The notes beneath the pieces are model-generated. The model saw only the letters and a program-made list of their open reading frames with translations. It was not told the origin of the DNA and ran no database searches. Shown piece after piece: positions 35,139 to 43,375 of a DNA stretch of 64,000 bases (its first letter is position 1; each line of letters begins with the position of its first letter). The translations under genes were made by a program, and so were the position numbers. The DNA lies in the NCBI RefSeq assembly GCF_018882465.1, contig NZ_JACVOK010000001.1, positions 992,001 to 1,056,000 of the forward strand, given 5' to 3'. Origin of the DNA: Polynucleobacter sp. 73C-SIWE (GTDB lineage: Bacteria; Pseudomonadota; Gammaproteobacteria; Burkholderiales; Burkholderiaceae).

Positions 35139-37151
35139 TTATGAAGCTTTGCGATTGAGTTTGAAATACGTGATCGATTGGGTAATCAATACGAGACCAA
35201 AGCCAATAAAGCCAATCAGGTCAGCCTCAGTTGATGGGTAGGCTAGGGCAACGCCAGAAACTACCATGATGACGCGCTCAAAAATTTTGGTTTTCTCAAT
35301 AAACCAACCTTGAAGGCCGCCAGCCAAGCAGATGATTCCTACCACTGCAGTAAAGGAGATCCAAGCAATCTGCATCCAATCGGCCTGTTCCAGAGCGCTA
35401 CTGGATCCCATCAATAGCAGGCTGACTCCAGACTTATCCAAGACAAACATAAATGGCACCAGAATCGCTGGCGCTACATATTTCCAGGTTTGTAAAGTAG
35501 TCCTATAGGGATTGCCTTTACAGATTGCCGCTGCTGCAAATGGAGAGAGCGCTGTTGGAGGAGAAACCTCAGAGAGAACGGCATAGTAAAAGATAAACAT
35601 ATGGGCTGCAAAGGCAGGCACACCCAAATTAATTAATGCTGGCGCTGCGATCACTGCGCAGATGATGTATGAGGCTGTGACTGGAACAGCGAGACCCACA
35701 ATCCAAACAATTAAGGCAGTGAAGATTGCGGTGAGCAAGAGTGAGCCACCTGCGTACTGAATCACAATCGAGCTAAATTTCAATCCAAGACCAGTTAGAG
35801 TCACGGTACCCACAATTAAGCCGGCGCCTGCACAGGTTGCAGCGATAGCCAAAACTCCAGTAGATCCTGATGCCAGTGCTTTCGTGAGACTAGAGTTGTA
35901 AAGTCCTGAAAGAATAGGCTCTTTACCTTTAAACCACGCCCAAGGAATGATCGCAGTATCTTCACGCAACATACTAGAGAAGGCGGATACCACGGTTGCC
36001 CAAAACACCGACATCACTGGTGAGAAGCCATACATCATGAATACCACAATCGAAATCAGTGAGAAGAAATGGAACCAGTATTTTTTCGTAAGCGACCAGG
36101 CGCTTTCTGCTGATTCAAAATGAATATTCTTCATCCCGTATTTACGAACATCAATCTCAACCATGACAAATAAACCAAGGTAAAAGAGGATGGTTGGGAT
36201 GGTTGCCATCAGCAATACATCTAAATAAGAGATCTTTAAAAAGTCAGCAATCAAGAATGCCGCTGCACCCAGAACTGGTGGCGAGATAATGGCGCCAAGA
36301 CCTCCAGCTGCCAAGAGGCCGCCGGCAGCATTCTTTTCATAGCCAACCTTCTCAAGCATGGGTGCGGCAACTGAGCCTACAGTGACGGTAGTGGCAACAC
36401 CTGATCCGGAAGGACCACCCATTAAAAATGAGGACAGCACGATGGTTCTGCCAACCCCTGAGGATTTGCCACCCATTGCAGCAAAAGAGAAGTCAATAAA
36501 GAACTTACCGGCACCCGTAAATTGTAAGAAGGCACCAAAGATGGTGAACAGAATAATGAGCGTTGCAGAGACATCGACTGCGGTACCGTAGATTCCTTCC
36601 AGGCTCATATACATATAACCAACTAGGCGATCAAGATCATAGCCTTTATGAGTCCATGGAGCGGGCAGATAGTTACCAAAGAAAGCGTACAGCAAGAAGA
36701 GAACAGTAACGGTTACTAAGACCATGCCATTGGTCCTTCTGACGCTCTCAAGGATGAGCAAGATAAGAGCAATGCCAACCATGACATCAGTAGAGTTTGG
36801 CGCGGTGTTTCTGTCCATGAAATCATCGCCACCCGAGAGAATGTAATAGGCAATCGCAACGGAGCCGACAGCAAATAAAACATCCCAAAACATCAACTTG
36901 TTTTTAAAGCGAGCAGCAATCGGAAAACTTAAGAAAACTAAAAATAACACTAAGGCAACGTGTATTACACGCAATTGCTGCGTTGGAACAATCGAATAGG
37001 CCGCATAGAGATGAAACAAAGACATGCCAACAGCAACCAAGGTGATGAATTTGGCTAGCAGCCCTTTATAGTCATTAGAGTCACCTTCTTCTTGCTTAAT
37101 GAAAGCATCTAACTTTTCTTGGGTTTCATTGTCAATTGCGTTTTGATTCAT
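35139..37151 (-). CDS. Fused TRAP transporter permease (TAXI type)
   Basis: The 670-residue protein fuses the small (DctQ-like) and large (DctM-like) TRAP subunits into one chain with about 18 hydrophobic segments, the arrangement used with TAXI receptors. Typical DctM blocks are seen: GGKSSGVGRTIVLSSFLMGGPSGSGVATTVTVG, and YEKNAAGGLLAAGGLGAIISPPVLGAAAFLIA. It drives uptake of a carboxylate with sodium or protons. The receptor gene lies 76 nt upstream in the same operon, with a hairpin between at 37199-37219. Confidence 0.92.
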   Translation of the reverse strand: MNQNAIDNETQEKLDAFIKQEEGDSNDYKGLLAKFITLVAVGMSLFHLYAAYSIVPTQQLRVIHVALVLFLVFLSFPIAARFKNKLMFWDVLFAVGSVAIAYYILSGGDDFMDRNTAPNSTDVMVGIALILLILESVRRTNGMVLVTVTVLFLLYAFFGNYLPAPWTHKGYDLDRLVGYMYMSLEGIYGTAVDVSATLIILFTIFGAFLQFTGAGKFFIDFSFAAMGGKSSGVGRTIVLSSFLMGGPSGSGVATTVTVGSVAAPMLEKVGYEKNAAGGLLAAGGLGAIISPPVLGAAAFLIADFLKISYLDVLLMATIPTILFYLGLFVMVEIDVRKYGMKNIHFESAESAWSLTKKYWFHFFSLISIVVFMMYGFSPVMSVFWATVVSAFSSMLREDTAIIPWAWFKGKEPILSGLYNSSLTKALASGSTGVLAIAATCAGAGLIVGTVTLTGLGLKFSSIVIQYAGGSLLLTAIFTALIVWIVGLAVPVTASYIICAVIAAPALINLGVPAFAAHMFIFYYAVLSEVSPPTALSPFAAAAICKGNPYRTTLQTWKYVAPAILVPFMFVLDKSGVSLLLMGSSSALEQADWMQIAWISFTAVVGIICLAGGLQGWFIEKTKIFERVIMVVSGVALAYPSTEADLIGFIGFGLVLITQSITYFKLNRKAS

Positions 37152-37198
37152 CTCTCAGCCTGTTTTTATTTCTATTTATGTGCCGCATTAAAGCAGAA

Positions 37199-37219
37199 GG
37201 GGTGAGATTAACTCACCCC
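37199..37219 (-). promoter_or_regulatory. Intercistronic hairpin between TAXI receptor and TRAP permease genes
   Basis: A perfect 8-bp stem GGGGTGAG / CTCACCCC with a 5-nt loop lies in the 76-nt gap between the receptor stop and the permease start. It lacks a T-run in the direction of transcription, so it looks more like an mRNA-stabilising or attenuating structure than a full terminator. It may raise receptor levels over permease levels; that role is inference. Confidence 0.6.
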
Positions 37220-37227
37220 GATGTAGC

Positions 37228-38178
37228 TTAGTTTACCTTGACACCTTTTTCTTTAAGGTACTTTAATGCACCAGGGTGGTAAGCAACTGGTGTCGCATTC
37301 GCTTTTTGATTCTCTAGCTTGATGTTTCTGTACTCAGCATGTGAGCGAACTAGTTCCAGCTGATTGTCAAAAATAGCTTTGACAATTTTGTATGCCTCAG
37401 CATCAGACATAGAAGCATTTACAACCAATAAATTAGCAACGGCTGCAACGTTATTATCTTTTTCCATGCCGCTATAAGTTTGCTTAGTGATAACGGATGG
37501 GAAGTAAAGATTGCCATATTTTTTATTCATCGCAGGAACTTCAGCAGCAGTGTCTACCATCACGATTTTCATGCCGGGGCTGTTTGCAAGATCAGTTACT
37601 GCAGCAGTTGGTAAACCACCTACCCAGAAGAAAGCATCAATCTTGCGATCTTTTACTGCATTGACAGATTCTGCAACGCTCAAGCGCTCGCGTTTGACAT
37701 CTTTATCTTTATCAAGGCCTGCAGCTTCTAGCAAACGAAAGGCCATCACTTCAGTAGCGCTACCAGGGGAGCCAGTACTTACACGCTTACCTTTTAAATC
37801 TTTCATTGTTTTAATGCCGGTTGATTCCACGGTAGCTACGTGCATTAAGTTTGGATACAGGATGAGTAGGGTGCGCAGGTCTATTGGCTTGTCCTTAAAT
37901 TTATCCTCACCAACTAAGGCATCTTTAGCAGCGTCAGCCATTGAGAAGCCAACGTAAGGCTTGCCAGTGCCAATCAGTTTTAAGTTATCCACTGAACCCC
38001 CGGTAACTTCAGCGGTCGCAGACATTCCTGGTACATGCTTCGATAGAACTGAGGCTAGGCCTCCACCCATTGGGTAGTAGACACCACCAGTACCACCGGT
38101 TGCGATGGATAGATTTTGTGCGTGTGCAGTTGCCCATAAGAGGCTAAGGGAAAGGGTAATGACTTTAAGTAGTTTCAT
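37228..38178 (-). CDS. TAXI-family TRAP transporter solute-binding protein
   Basis: The 316-residue product has a signal peptide (about 1-20, ending AHA) and the TAXI receptor pattern: SIATGGTGGVYYPMGGGLA, ATAEVTGGSVDNLKLIG, then LKGKRVSTGSPGSATEVMAFRLL and AFFWVGGLPTAAVTDLA. It delivers substrate in the periplasm to the fused permease encoded just downstream. It is of normal length with no C-terminal anchor, unlike the TAXI protein at 14.8 kb. Confidence 0.92.
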   Translation of the reverse strand: MKLLKVITLSLSLLWATAHAQNLSIATGGTGGVYYPMGGGLASVLSKHVPGMSATAEVTGGSVDNLKLIGTGKPYVGFSMADAAKDALVGEDKFKDKPIDLRTLLILYPNLMHVATVESTGIKTMKDLKGKRVSTGSPGSATEVMAFRLLEAAGLDKDKDVKRERLSVAESVNAVKDRKIDAFFWVGGLPTAAVTDLANSPGMKIVMVDTAAEVPAMNKKYGNLYFPSVITKQTYSGMEKDNNVAAVANLLVVNASMSDAEAYKIVKAIFDNQLELVRSHAEYRNIKLENQKANATPVAYHPGALKYLKEKGVKVN

Positions 38179-38209
38179 TTTGTCTCCTAGTAATAATTAG
38201 TTTTGTAAA

Positions 38210-39136
38210 TTAAAGGCCTGGCATGCTGAAATTAATTGCTTTGAGCTCGCTTAACAACTGAGCTTGTTGGCCAGCACTCAATTGCATGAGGGGTGGACGT
38301 ACTCTTAACCACTCTGGGTCTTTGCTGTAATGTGCTACCGCTGTTTTCATACCAGCAATCATTTGGTACTTCGCAAAGATACCGCGCACTTGATCTAAGT
38401 CAGCTTGGCGTTTATCGGCATCAGATTCCCTCCAATGGGCAGCTAATTCAGCAATTGCTTTTGGATTCACGTTTGCAGTAGCAGAGATGCAGCCAACGCC
38501 GCCGGCACGCAGTGCGCGCATCAAGAATACTTCACTGCCTGCATAAACTCGGAAGCCATGTGGCGCCAATAGCTTGATTACCGATTCTGTATATTCCCAA
38601 TCACCAGAGCTATCTTTCATACCAACCACAGTTTTTGGATACTCTTTTGTTAAACGCTCCAGTAATGAGAGGCTTAAATTGATTTTGGTGACTGGAGGTA
38701 TGTTGTAAATATAAATTTGTAGTGCTGGGTTACCTATCTTTTGAATGACTTCAGAGAAGTAGGCAAACAAACCATCATCAGTAATATCTTTATAGTAGAA
38801 GGGTGGCAGCATCAATACGCCAGCACATTGGTAACTCAAAGCATGGGCAGTCATCCGATAAGTGCTCTCGATGGAGGTGGATCCAGTTCCCGGCATCATA
38901 TGCTGTGGGTTTAACCCACCCTCAATCAGCGCAGTAAGCGTATTCATCTTTTGTGTGGCAGACATCGAGTTCGCCTCGGAGTTTGTGCCAAAGATTGCTT
39001 GACCAACGCCATTCGCCTCTAACCATTTACATTGCTTGAGTAATTTTTGTTCATCTGGATAGCCATCTGCTTTGAAGGGCGTCATTACAGGTGACAACAC
39101 CGCCGGCAAGGTGGAAGGATGTAAAGAAATGGTCAT
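38210..39136 (-). CDS. Dihydrodipicolinate synthase family lyase
   Basis: The 308-residue protein has the DapA/NanA-type barrel motifs: PAVLSPVMTPFKADGYPDEQ, GTNSEANSMS near strand 2, the general-base tyrosine in IYIYNIPPVT and the Schiff-base lysine in VVGMKDSSGDW. The family makes or breaks pyruvate aldol bonds. The catabolic context (TRAP uptake, 2-hydroxyacid dehydrogenase) favours aldol cleavage or dehydration of a keto acid over lysine synthesis. Gaps are 31 nt to the TAXI gene and 12 nt to the dehydrogenase gene. Confidence 0.85.
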   Translation of the reverse strand: MTISLHPSTLPAVLSPVMTPFKADGYPDEQKLLKQCKWLEANGVGQAIFGTNSEANSMSATQKMNTLTALIEGGLNPQHMMPGTGSTSIESTYRMTAHALSYQCAGVLMLPPFYYKDITDDGLFAYFSEVIQKIGNPALQIYIYNIPPVTKINLSLSLLERLTKEYPKTVVGMKDSSGDWEYTESVIKLLAPHGFRVYAGSEVFLMRALRAGGVGCISATANVNPKAIAELAAHWRESDADKRQADLDQVRGIFAKYQMIAGMKTAVAHYSKDPEWLRVRPPLMQLSAGQQAQLLSELKAINFSMPGL

Positions 39137-39148
39137 GCTGACTCCGTT

Positions 39149-40078
39149 TTAATGATGCACTTCTGATAGAAGTGGTTGTTTTGCAAAAAATGCTTCTAGA
39201 TTATCTACAGCTAAATTGGTCATGGCTATCCGTGTTTCCGTGGTGGCGCTACCAATATGAGGTGTTAGTAAAACATTATCAAGATTTAAAAAGACCTTAT
39301 TAGGATTTGGTTCATTCTCAAAGACATCCAGCGCAGCACCAGCGATCTTTTTATGTTGCAGTGCATATAAAAGGTCGTTCTCGTCCACCACGCTACCACG
39401 AGCAATATTGACTAGAAAACCAGTGGGCCCTAAAGCCCCCAAAACCTCAGCGTTGACCATCTTATCGGTATCGGGGGTGGCAGGGCAGGCTAGGAATAAA
39501 ACATCGCAATTCTGGGCTAAATCCTTAACCTTGGGGTAGTAGGTGTAAGGCACCTGCTTTGGGCTGGGACCGCTGTAAGCAATCTCCACCTTAAAAGGCT
39601 CAAGGCGCTTGGCTAGATCTTGGCCAATACGACCCATACCTACAATACCTACCTGCTTCCCAGCGAGAGTGCTTGTTAACTTAAAAGGGGTCTTTGCCCA
39701 AGCGCCGCTTTTGACAAAGGCCTCAGATTCAGGGATGCGGCGCATTAGTCCAAGCATCATGCCAATGGCCAGCTCACAGACGGCATCATTTAGCACCCCT
39801 GGGGTGTTTGTGGCTTGAATACCTTGCTGCTTAAGGTATGCCAAAGGCAGGTTGTCATAACCAACCCCGCAGGTTGCAACCATGCGAATACTGGGAATCT
39901 GCTTGACCAAGGCCTCAGGTAGATTGGTATTGGAGCGAATCAAAATAGCCTCAAAGTTTCCTGCGGGGGCCGGGGCCGCAGGATCTAGATGGTAAGTAGG
40001 AGTAAAGCGTCGATCAATTTCTGCCTGCATTAACTCAGGGAAATGGCCGACCTGTAGCACCGAATTGACGGGGATCAT
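39149..40078 (-). CDS. D-isomer-specific 2-hydroxyacid dehydrogenase, first copy
   Basis: The 309-residue NAD(P)-dependent enzyme has the Rossmann motif GIVGMGRIGQDLAKR, the substrate arginine in VNIARGSVVDE, the glutamate in FENEPNPN and the catalytic histidine in LTPHIGSAT. It resembles glyoxylate/hydroxypyruvate reductases. It is the promoter-proximal gene of the four-gene TRAP operon. It could reduce the small keto or aldehyde acid released by the DHDPS-family lyase; this is inference. Confidence 0.87.
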   Translation of the reverse strand: MIPVNSVLQVGHFPELMQAEIDRRFTPTYHLDPAAPAPAGNFEAILIRSNTNLPEALVKQIPSIRMVATCGVGYDNLPLAYLKQQGIQATNTPGVLNDAVCELAIGMMLGLMRRIPESEAFVKSGAWAKTPFKLTSTLAGKQVGIVGMGRIGQDLAKRLEPFKVEIAYSGPSPKQVPYTYYPKVKDLAQNCDVLFLACPATPDTDKMVNAEVLGALGPTGFLVNIARGSVVDENDLLYALQHKKIAGAALDVFENEPNPNKVFLNLDNVLLTPHIGSATTETRIAMTNLAVDNLEAFFAKQPLLSEVHH

Positions 40079-40162
40079 GTCTCACTATATTTTTTATTGA
40101 AATAATGATCACATTGTATGTGGATTTTGAATGAAAAGTCTGCCCCTTTAGGAGAATAAGTA

Positions 40163-41104
40163 ATGTTGTTTACCCCAGCTGAAACCAAGGTGGTGATTGT
40201 CGGCGGCGGAACGATGGGCGCGGATGTTGCCGCGGTCTGTGCGCGGGGCGGCTGCGCCGTCCAAGTGGTAGAGCCAACCACAGAGCGTCGTGCTTTATTG
40301 CCAGACTACTTCATCAATACCATGACTGAGCTTGGTTATGAAAATCGCATCCACTTATTGACTGTAGCGGGTTCACTTGAAGAGGTCGACTGGCCTGAGA
40401 TTGATTTGGTGATTGAGTGTGTACCGGAGCGTCTTGATATCAAGCGAGAATTATTTGCAAAGTTAGAAAAATATGCAAAGCCTGAGGCGGTGTTGGCTAG
40501 TAATAGCACCAGCTATCCGATTAGTGAAATTGCTGAAGGCTTAAAAACAGCAGCCCGTATGATCGGCTTGCATTTTTTCATGCCCGCTCATTTAGTTCCT
40601 TGTGTGGAAGTAGTTTATGGAGCAAAGACTTCTCCAATGGTCGGCGATAGCTTATCGAGATTGATGACGGCATGTGGCATGGTTCCAGTGAGCGTTAAAA
40701 AAGATTTACCAGGATTTTTGGCAAATCGCTTACAACATGCCTTATCCCGCGAAGCATTTTCAATGGTTGATGAGGGTGTTTGTAGTCTTGAGGATATTGA
40801 TAAAGCAGTACGTTTTGGCTTTGGGTTTCGTTATATTGCTGCCGGCCCTGCTATGCAACGAGATCATGCTGGCCTAGAGGTGCATGCCGCTGGAGGCGCC
40901 AAGATTTACCCTAGCCTCAATAACTCGCCCAATATTGCCAAGTGTTTGAGTGATCGTGTTGCTAGTGGAAAGTTTGGCATGAAAACTGGCGAAGGATTTT
41001 TCCCTTGGACTGCCGAAACGATTAAGGCTGAACGGGACCGCTATCAAGAAGCTTTAAGAGCGGGGTTAAAGATAATCCAGAAAGACTTGCCCCAGATCAA
41101 ATAA
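40163..41104 (+). CDS. 3-hydroxyacyl-CoA dehydrogenase-like enzyme, second copy
   Basis: The 313-residue protein has NAD motif VVIVGGGTMGADVAAVCARGG, catalytic residues in LHFFMPAHLVPCVEVVYG and the C-terminal VKKDLPGFLANRLQHALSREAF domain. The SNST-YPISEIAEGLKTA, MPAH and FGFRY segments are shared with the copy at 32876-33802, so the two bracket the locus as paralogues. The substrate is probably a non-CoA hydroxy acid, by analogy with L-gulonate dehydrogenase. Divergent from the TRAP operon by 84 nt. Confidence 0.82.
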   Translation: MLFTPAETKVVIVGGGTMGADVAAVCARGGCAVQVVEPTTERRALLPDYFINTMTELGYENRIHLLTVAGSLEEVDWPEIDLVIECVPERLDIKRELFAKLEKYAKPEAVLASNSTSYPISEIAEGLKTAARMIGLHFFMPAHLVPCVEVVYGAKTSPMVGDSLSRLMTACGMVPVSVKKDLPGFLANRLQHALSREAFSMVDEGVCSLEDIDKAVRFGFGFRYIAAGPAMQRDHAGLEVHAAGGAKIYPSLNNSPNIAKCLSDRVASGKFGMKTGEGFFPWTAETIKAERDRYQEALRAGLKIIQKDLPQIK

Positions 41105-41133
41105 ACGAAATTTTTATGGCTTATCCTAGGGGC

Positions 41134-41817
41134 ATGAAGAAAATCATTCGTGTCTGGGATTTGCCAGTTCGTGTATTTCACTGGCTATTAGTGCTTTGCA
41201 TTATCGGTAGCTTAATTAGCGTTAATCTTGGCGGTAATGCAATCGAGTGGCACGCCTACTTTGGATACAGTATCTTGACCTTGTTGATCTTCCGTATCAC
41301 TTGGGGTTATGTCGGCTCTACACATGCTCGCTTTGCATCATTCTTTCCGAATCGCGAAAAGATTTTGAATTACCTGCAAGGTAATGCACCACGAGTCTTG
41401 GGACATAACCCAATAGGGGCACTGTCTGTATTTGCGCTACTCTTTACTTTGAGTGTGCAAGTCGTCACTGGCTTATTTGTCGATGATGAGATTGCCTTCC
41501 AGGGGCCACTAGCAAAATACGTACCTAACTGGGTAGCCTCTTTTTTATCTGAGATTCATGAAGGCAATCAAGTGGTGATCTACACCTTAATTGCTATTCA
41601 TATTGCTGCCATCATCTATTACAAGAAATTCAAAGGTGAAGATCTGATTAAGCCAATGATCAGCGGCGATAAAGAAATTGACCCAAGCGAGGAAGCAAGT
41701 TATTTGCCTTCTGACTTGGGTCGTGCATCCCGGGATGGCGCTTTACAGCGCAGTGTAGCTCTTGTGCTCTTGAGTCTAATCGCGGTGATGGTAGGTTACT
41801 TGATTACTTCTTCTTAA
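41134..41817 (+). CDS. Cytochrome b561-like membrane protein
   Basis: From ATG 41134 the protein has 227 residues beginning MKKIIRVWDLPVRVFHWLLV, the standard start of the family; ATG 41116 would add six residues. Four membrane helices carry the heme b histidines H16 and H40 and a pair in the EIHEGNQVVIYTLIAIHI segment. It probably exchanges electrons with quinol and a c-type cytochrome. The last 14 nt overlap the end of the convergent cytochrome c' gene, the obvious partner. Confidence 0.85.
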   Translation: MKKIIRVWDLPVRVFHWLLVLCIIGSLISVNLGGNAIEWHAYFGYSILTLLIFRITWGYVGSTHARFASFFPNREKILNYLQGNAPRVLGHNPIGALSVFALLFTLSVQVVTGLFVDDEIAFQGPLAKYVPNWVASFLSEIHEGNQVVIYTLIAIHIAAIIYYKKFKGEDLIKPMISGDKEIDPSEEASYLPSDLGRASRDGALQRSVALVLLSLIAVMVGYLITSS

Positions 41818-42256
41818 AGTCGTCATGGCAGCCTTTGCAAGTTGCCCCTGCAGCGCCAAAAGCCTTCTTGATACTCTCTAAGTCGCCCGATTGAGTCGCC
41901 TTGTTGAGATCAACCACAGCCAATTGCATCTTTTCTGAAGCCGCTTTGAATTTAGCGTTATCAGACCACACAAGCGCTTGTGCTTTGCCGCCTTCTGTAC
42001 CAGGACCAAATGCTTGCCATGGCAATGTAGACATCATGGCAACGACAGCAGCGTTTTTAGCAACTTCATCTTTGTTGTAAGGCGCTTCACCTTTTACTAC
42101 TGCGCCAATTTTTCCAAAGGAGTTGGCCATCACAGTAAATACACTCTGACGATATTTAATAGCGTCTTCAGGTTTTTGGAATTGGGCAAAAGCAAAGCCA
42201 GCGCTGATTGCTAAAACTGTTGTAGTGCTTGCTAAAACAATCTTTTGTAATTTCAT
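41804..42256 (-). CDS. Cytochrome c' family protein
   Basis: The 150-residue periplasmic protein has a signal peptide (about 1-24, FAFA) and a four-helix bundle ending in the heme attachment site CKGCH (140-144), the defining C-terminal position for cytochromes c'. These bind NO or exchange electrons. An AGAGGGAA ribosome-binding site lies about 8 nt before the ATG. The gene faces the cytochrome b gene tail to tail with a 14-nt overlap. It needs the Ccm system for heme attachment. Confidence 0.9.
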   Translation of the reverse strand: MKLQKIVLASTTTVLAISAGFAFAQFQKPEDAIKYRQSVFTVMANSFGKIGAVVKGEAPYNKDEVAKNAAVVAMMSTLPWQAFGPGTEGGKAQALVWSDNAKFKAASEKMQLAVVDLNKATQSGDLESIKKAFGAAGATCKGCHDDFKKK

Positions 42257-42325
42257 GGTTATTTCCCTCTGGTGGATAAGGATTGCTTGGATCAGAATAT
42301 CTCAGAATACCAATTTTTGTCTAAA

Positions 42326-42988
42326 TTAAAAGATCATTCTTAGGGGGGTGGTTAAGAATAGTATGAGCCACTCAAAGAAGTTCATTAGGGGCTGCATCCA
42401 TAACGACCCAATGACCCCAGTGAATACTAGGGCCAAAACAATGAAAAATCCCCAAGGCTCTAATCGTCCCAGTGCAATTGACTGACGCGCTGGAAGAAGG
42501 CTCGACAAAATGCGCCCACCATCTAAGGGAGGTAAAGGGAATAAATTGAACACCAATAAGCCAAGATTCCAGGTCACCCCGGCTTGAGACATCGAAACTA
42601 GAAACTTCTCATTAATTCCAAGTCCAACGAGCGCAATTAAAAAGATTAGCCAGATTAGTGCTTGAGCAAAGTTGGACCCCGGCCCAGCTAAAGCGACCCA
42701 GATTGAATCAATTCTGGGGTTTCGTAGTCGTCCAAAGTTCACCGGTACTGGTTTGGCATAGCCCACCAAAAAGGGGGATCCAGTGAGTATGAGTAAGAGG
42801 GGAATCAAGATCGTGCCCACGGGATCTATATGTTTGGCAGGATTTAGACTGACTCTACCCATCATATAAGCCGTGTTGTCTCCAAATTTGCGGGCAGCAT
42901 AGCCATGGGCTGCCTCATGGATGGTGATAGCAAAAATGAGAGGAATCGCATTGATGGCGACGGCTTGGATAGAATAGTCAGTAATCAT
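42326..42988 (-). CDS. Site-2 protease family (M50) membrane metallopeptidase
   Basis: From the ATG at 42988 the protein has 220 residues, several membrane helices, the zinc motif H24-E25-x2-H28 (ITIHEAAHGY) and the third-ligand region NLFPLPPLDGGRIL. This short, PDZ-free group is widespread; substrates are unknown. An open frame extends 37 codons upstream, but that stretch is antisense to the small gene at 43017-43184 and lacks protein-like character. Confidence 0.87.
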   Translation of the reverse strand: MITDYSIQAVAINAIPLIFAITIHEAAHGYAARKFGDNTAYMMGRVSLNPAKHIDPVGTILIPLLLILTGSPFLVGYAKPVPVNFGRLRNPRIDSIWVALAGPGSNFAQALIWLIFLIALVGLGINEKFLVSMSQAGVTWNLGLLVFNLFPLPPLDGGRILSSLLPARQSIALGRLEPWGFFIVLALVFTGVIGSLWMQPLMNFFEWLILFLTTPLRMIF

Positions 42989-43016
42989 GGCAATATGATA
43001 TCTATAGGAGCTAAAA

Positions 43017-43184
43017 GTGACTGACGATAAGAAACCCGACCCAAAAACCCCGGCAAAGCCTGTAATTGCTAAGCCGCCAGCACGTCCACCAGTACCCAAA
43101 GGCCCATCTGGCCCAGCCGGAAGGCCTCAGGCAGGCTTCGGAGGCGGAAAAGGCATGATGCGCAAGGCTGGCCGCGGACGATAG
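43017..43184 (+). CDS. Small basic proline/glycine-rich protein (55 aa)
   Basis: A GTG at 43017, 6 nt after AGGAG (43006-43010), opens 55 codons to a TAG at 43182-43184. The product begins VTDDKKPDPK, is rich in K, P, A and G in the middle and ends with a glycine-rich basic tail (GGGKGMMRKAGRGR). It is likely disordered and may bind nucleic acid; no function is known to me. The strong start signal and the compositional order (acidic start, basic end) support a real gene. It is divergent from the M50 gene with 28 nt between. Confidence 0.65.
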   Translation: MTDDKKPDPKTPAKPVIAKPPARPPVPKGPSGPAGRPQAGFGGGKGMMRKAGRGR

Positions 43185-43228
43185 TGGATAATTACCCCAC
43201 TAATTAATGTATTTACAGAGGATTTAGT

Positions 43229-43366
43229 ATGAACGAATGGCACAACGAATCTAAAGAAGAAGTTAACAAAAAGATCATTACCTTAATTGTGATGTTGGCT
43301 GCAGCTACTAGCTTGGCTATCTTGTTTGCATTGGTTGCTGCTCATACTGGTTACGTATTCGGTTAA
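43229..43366 (+). CDS. Small single-pass membrane protein (45 aa)
   Basis: An ATG at 43229, 6 nt after AGAGGA (43217-43222), opens 45 codons ending TAA. The product has a polar, charged start (MNEWHNESKEEVNKK) and one transmembrane helix over about residues 16-40. It is not a family I can name. The start signal is among the best in the window, which suggests high expression. The dioxygenase gene follows 9 nt downstream. Confidence 0.7.
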   Translation: MNEWHNESKEEVNKKIITLIVMLAAATSLAILFALVAAHTGYVFG

Positions 43367-43375
43367 CCAGTATTA

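Noticed and set aside
37511..37957. 148-codon open frame opposite the TAXI receptor gene
   Set aside because: Shadow frame; the minus-strand receptor has a signal peptide and all TAXI motifs.
42989..43099. 37-codon N-terminal extension of the M50 protease frame
   Set aside because: The stretch is antisense to the 43017-43184 gene and has no protein-like character; MITDYSIQAV at 42988 is the natural N terminus just before the first helix.
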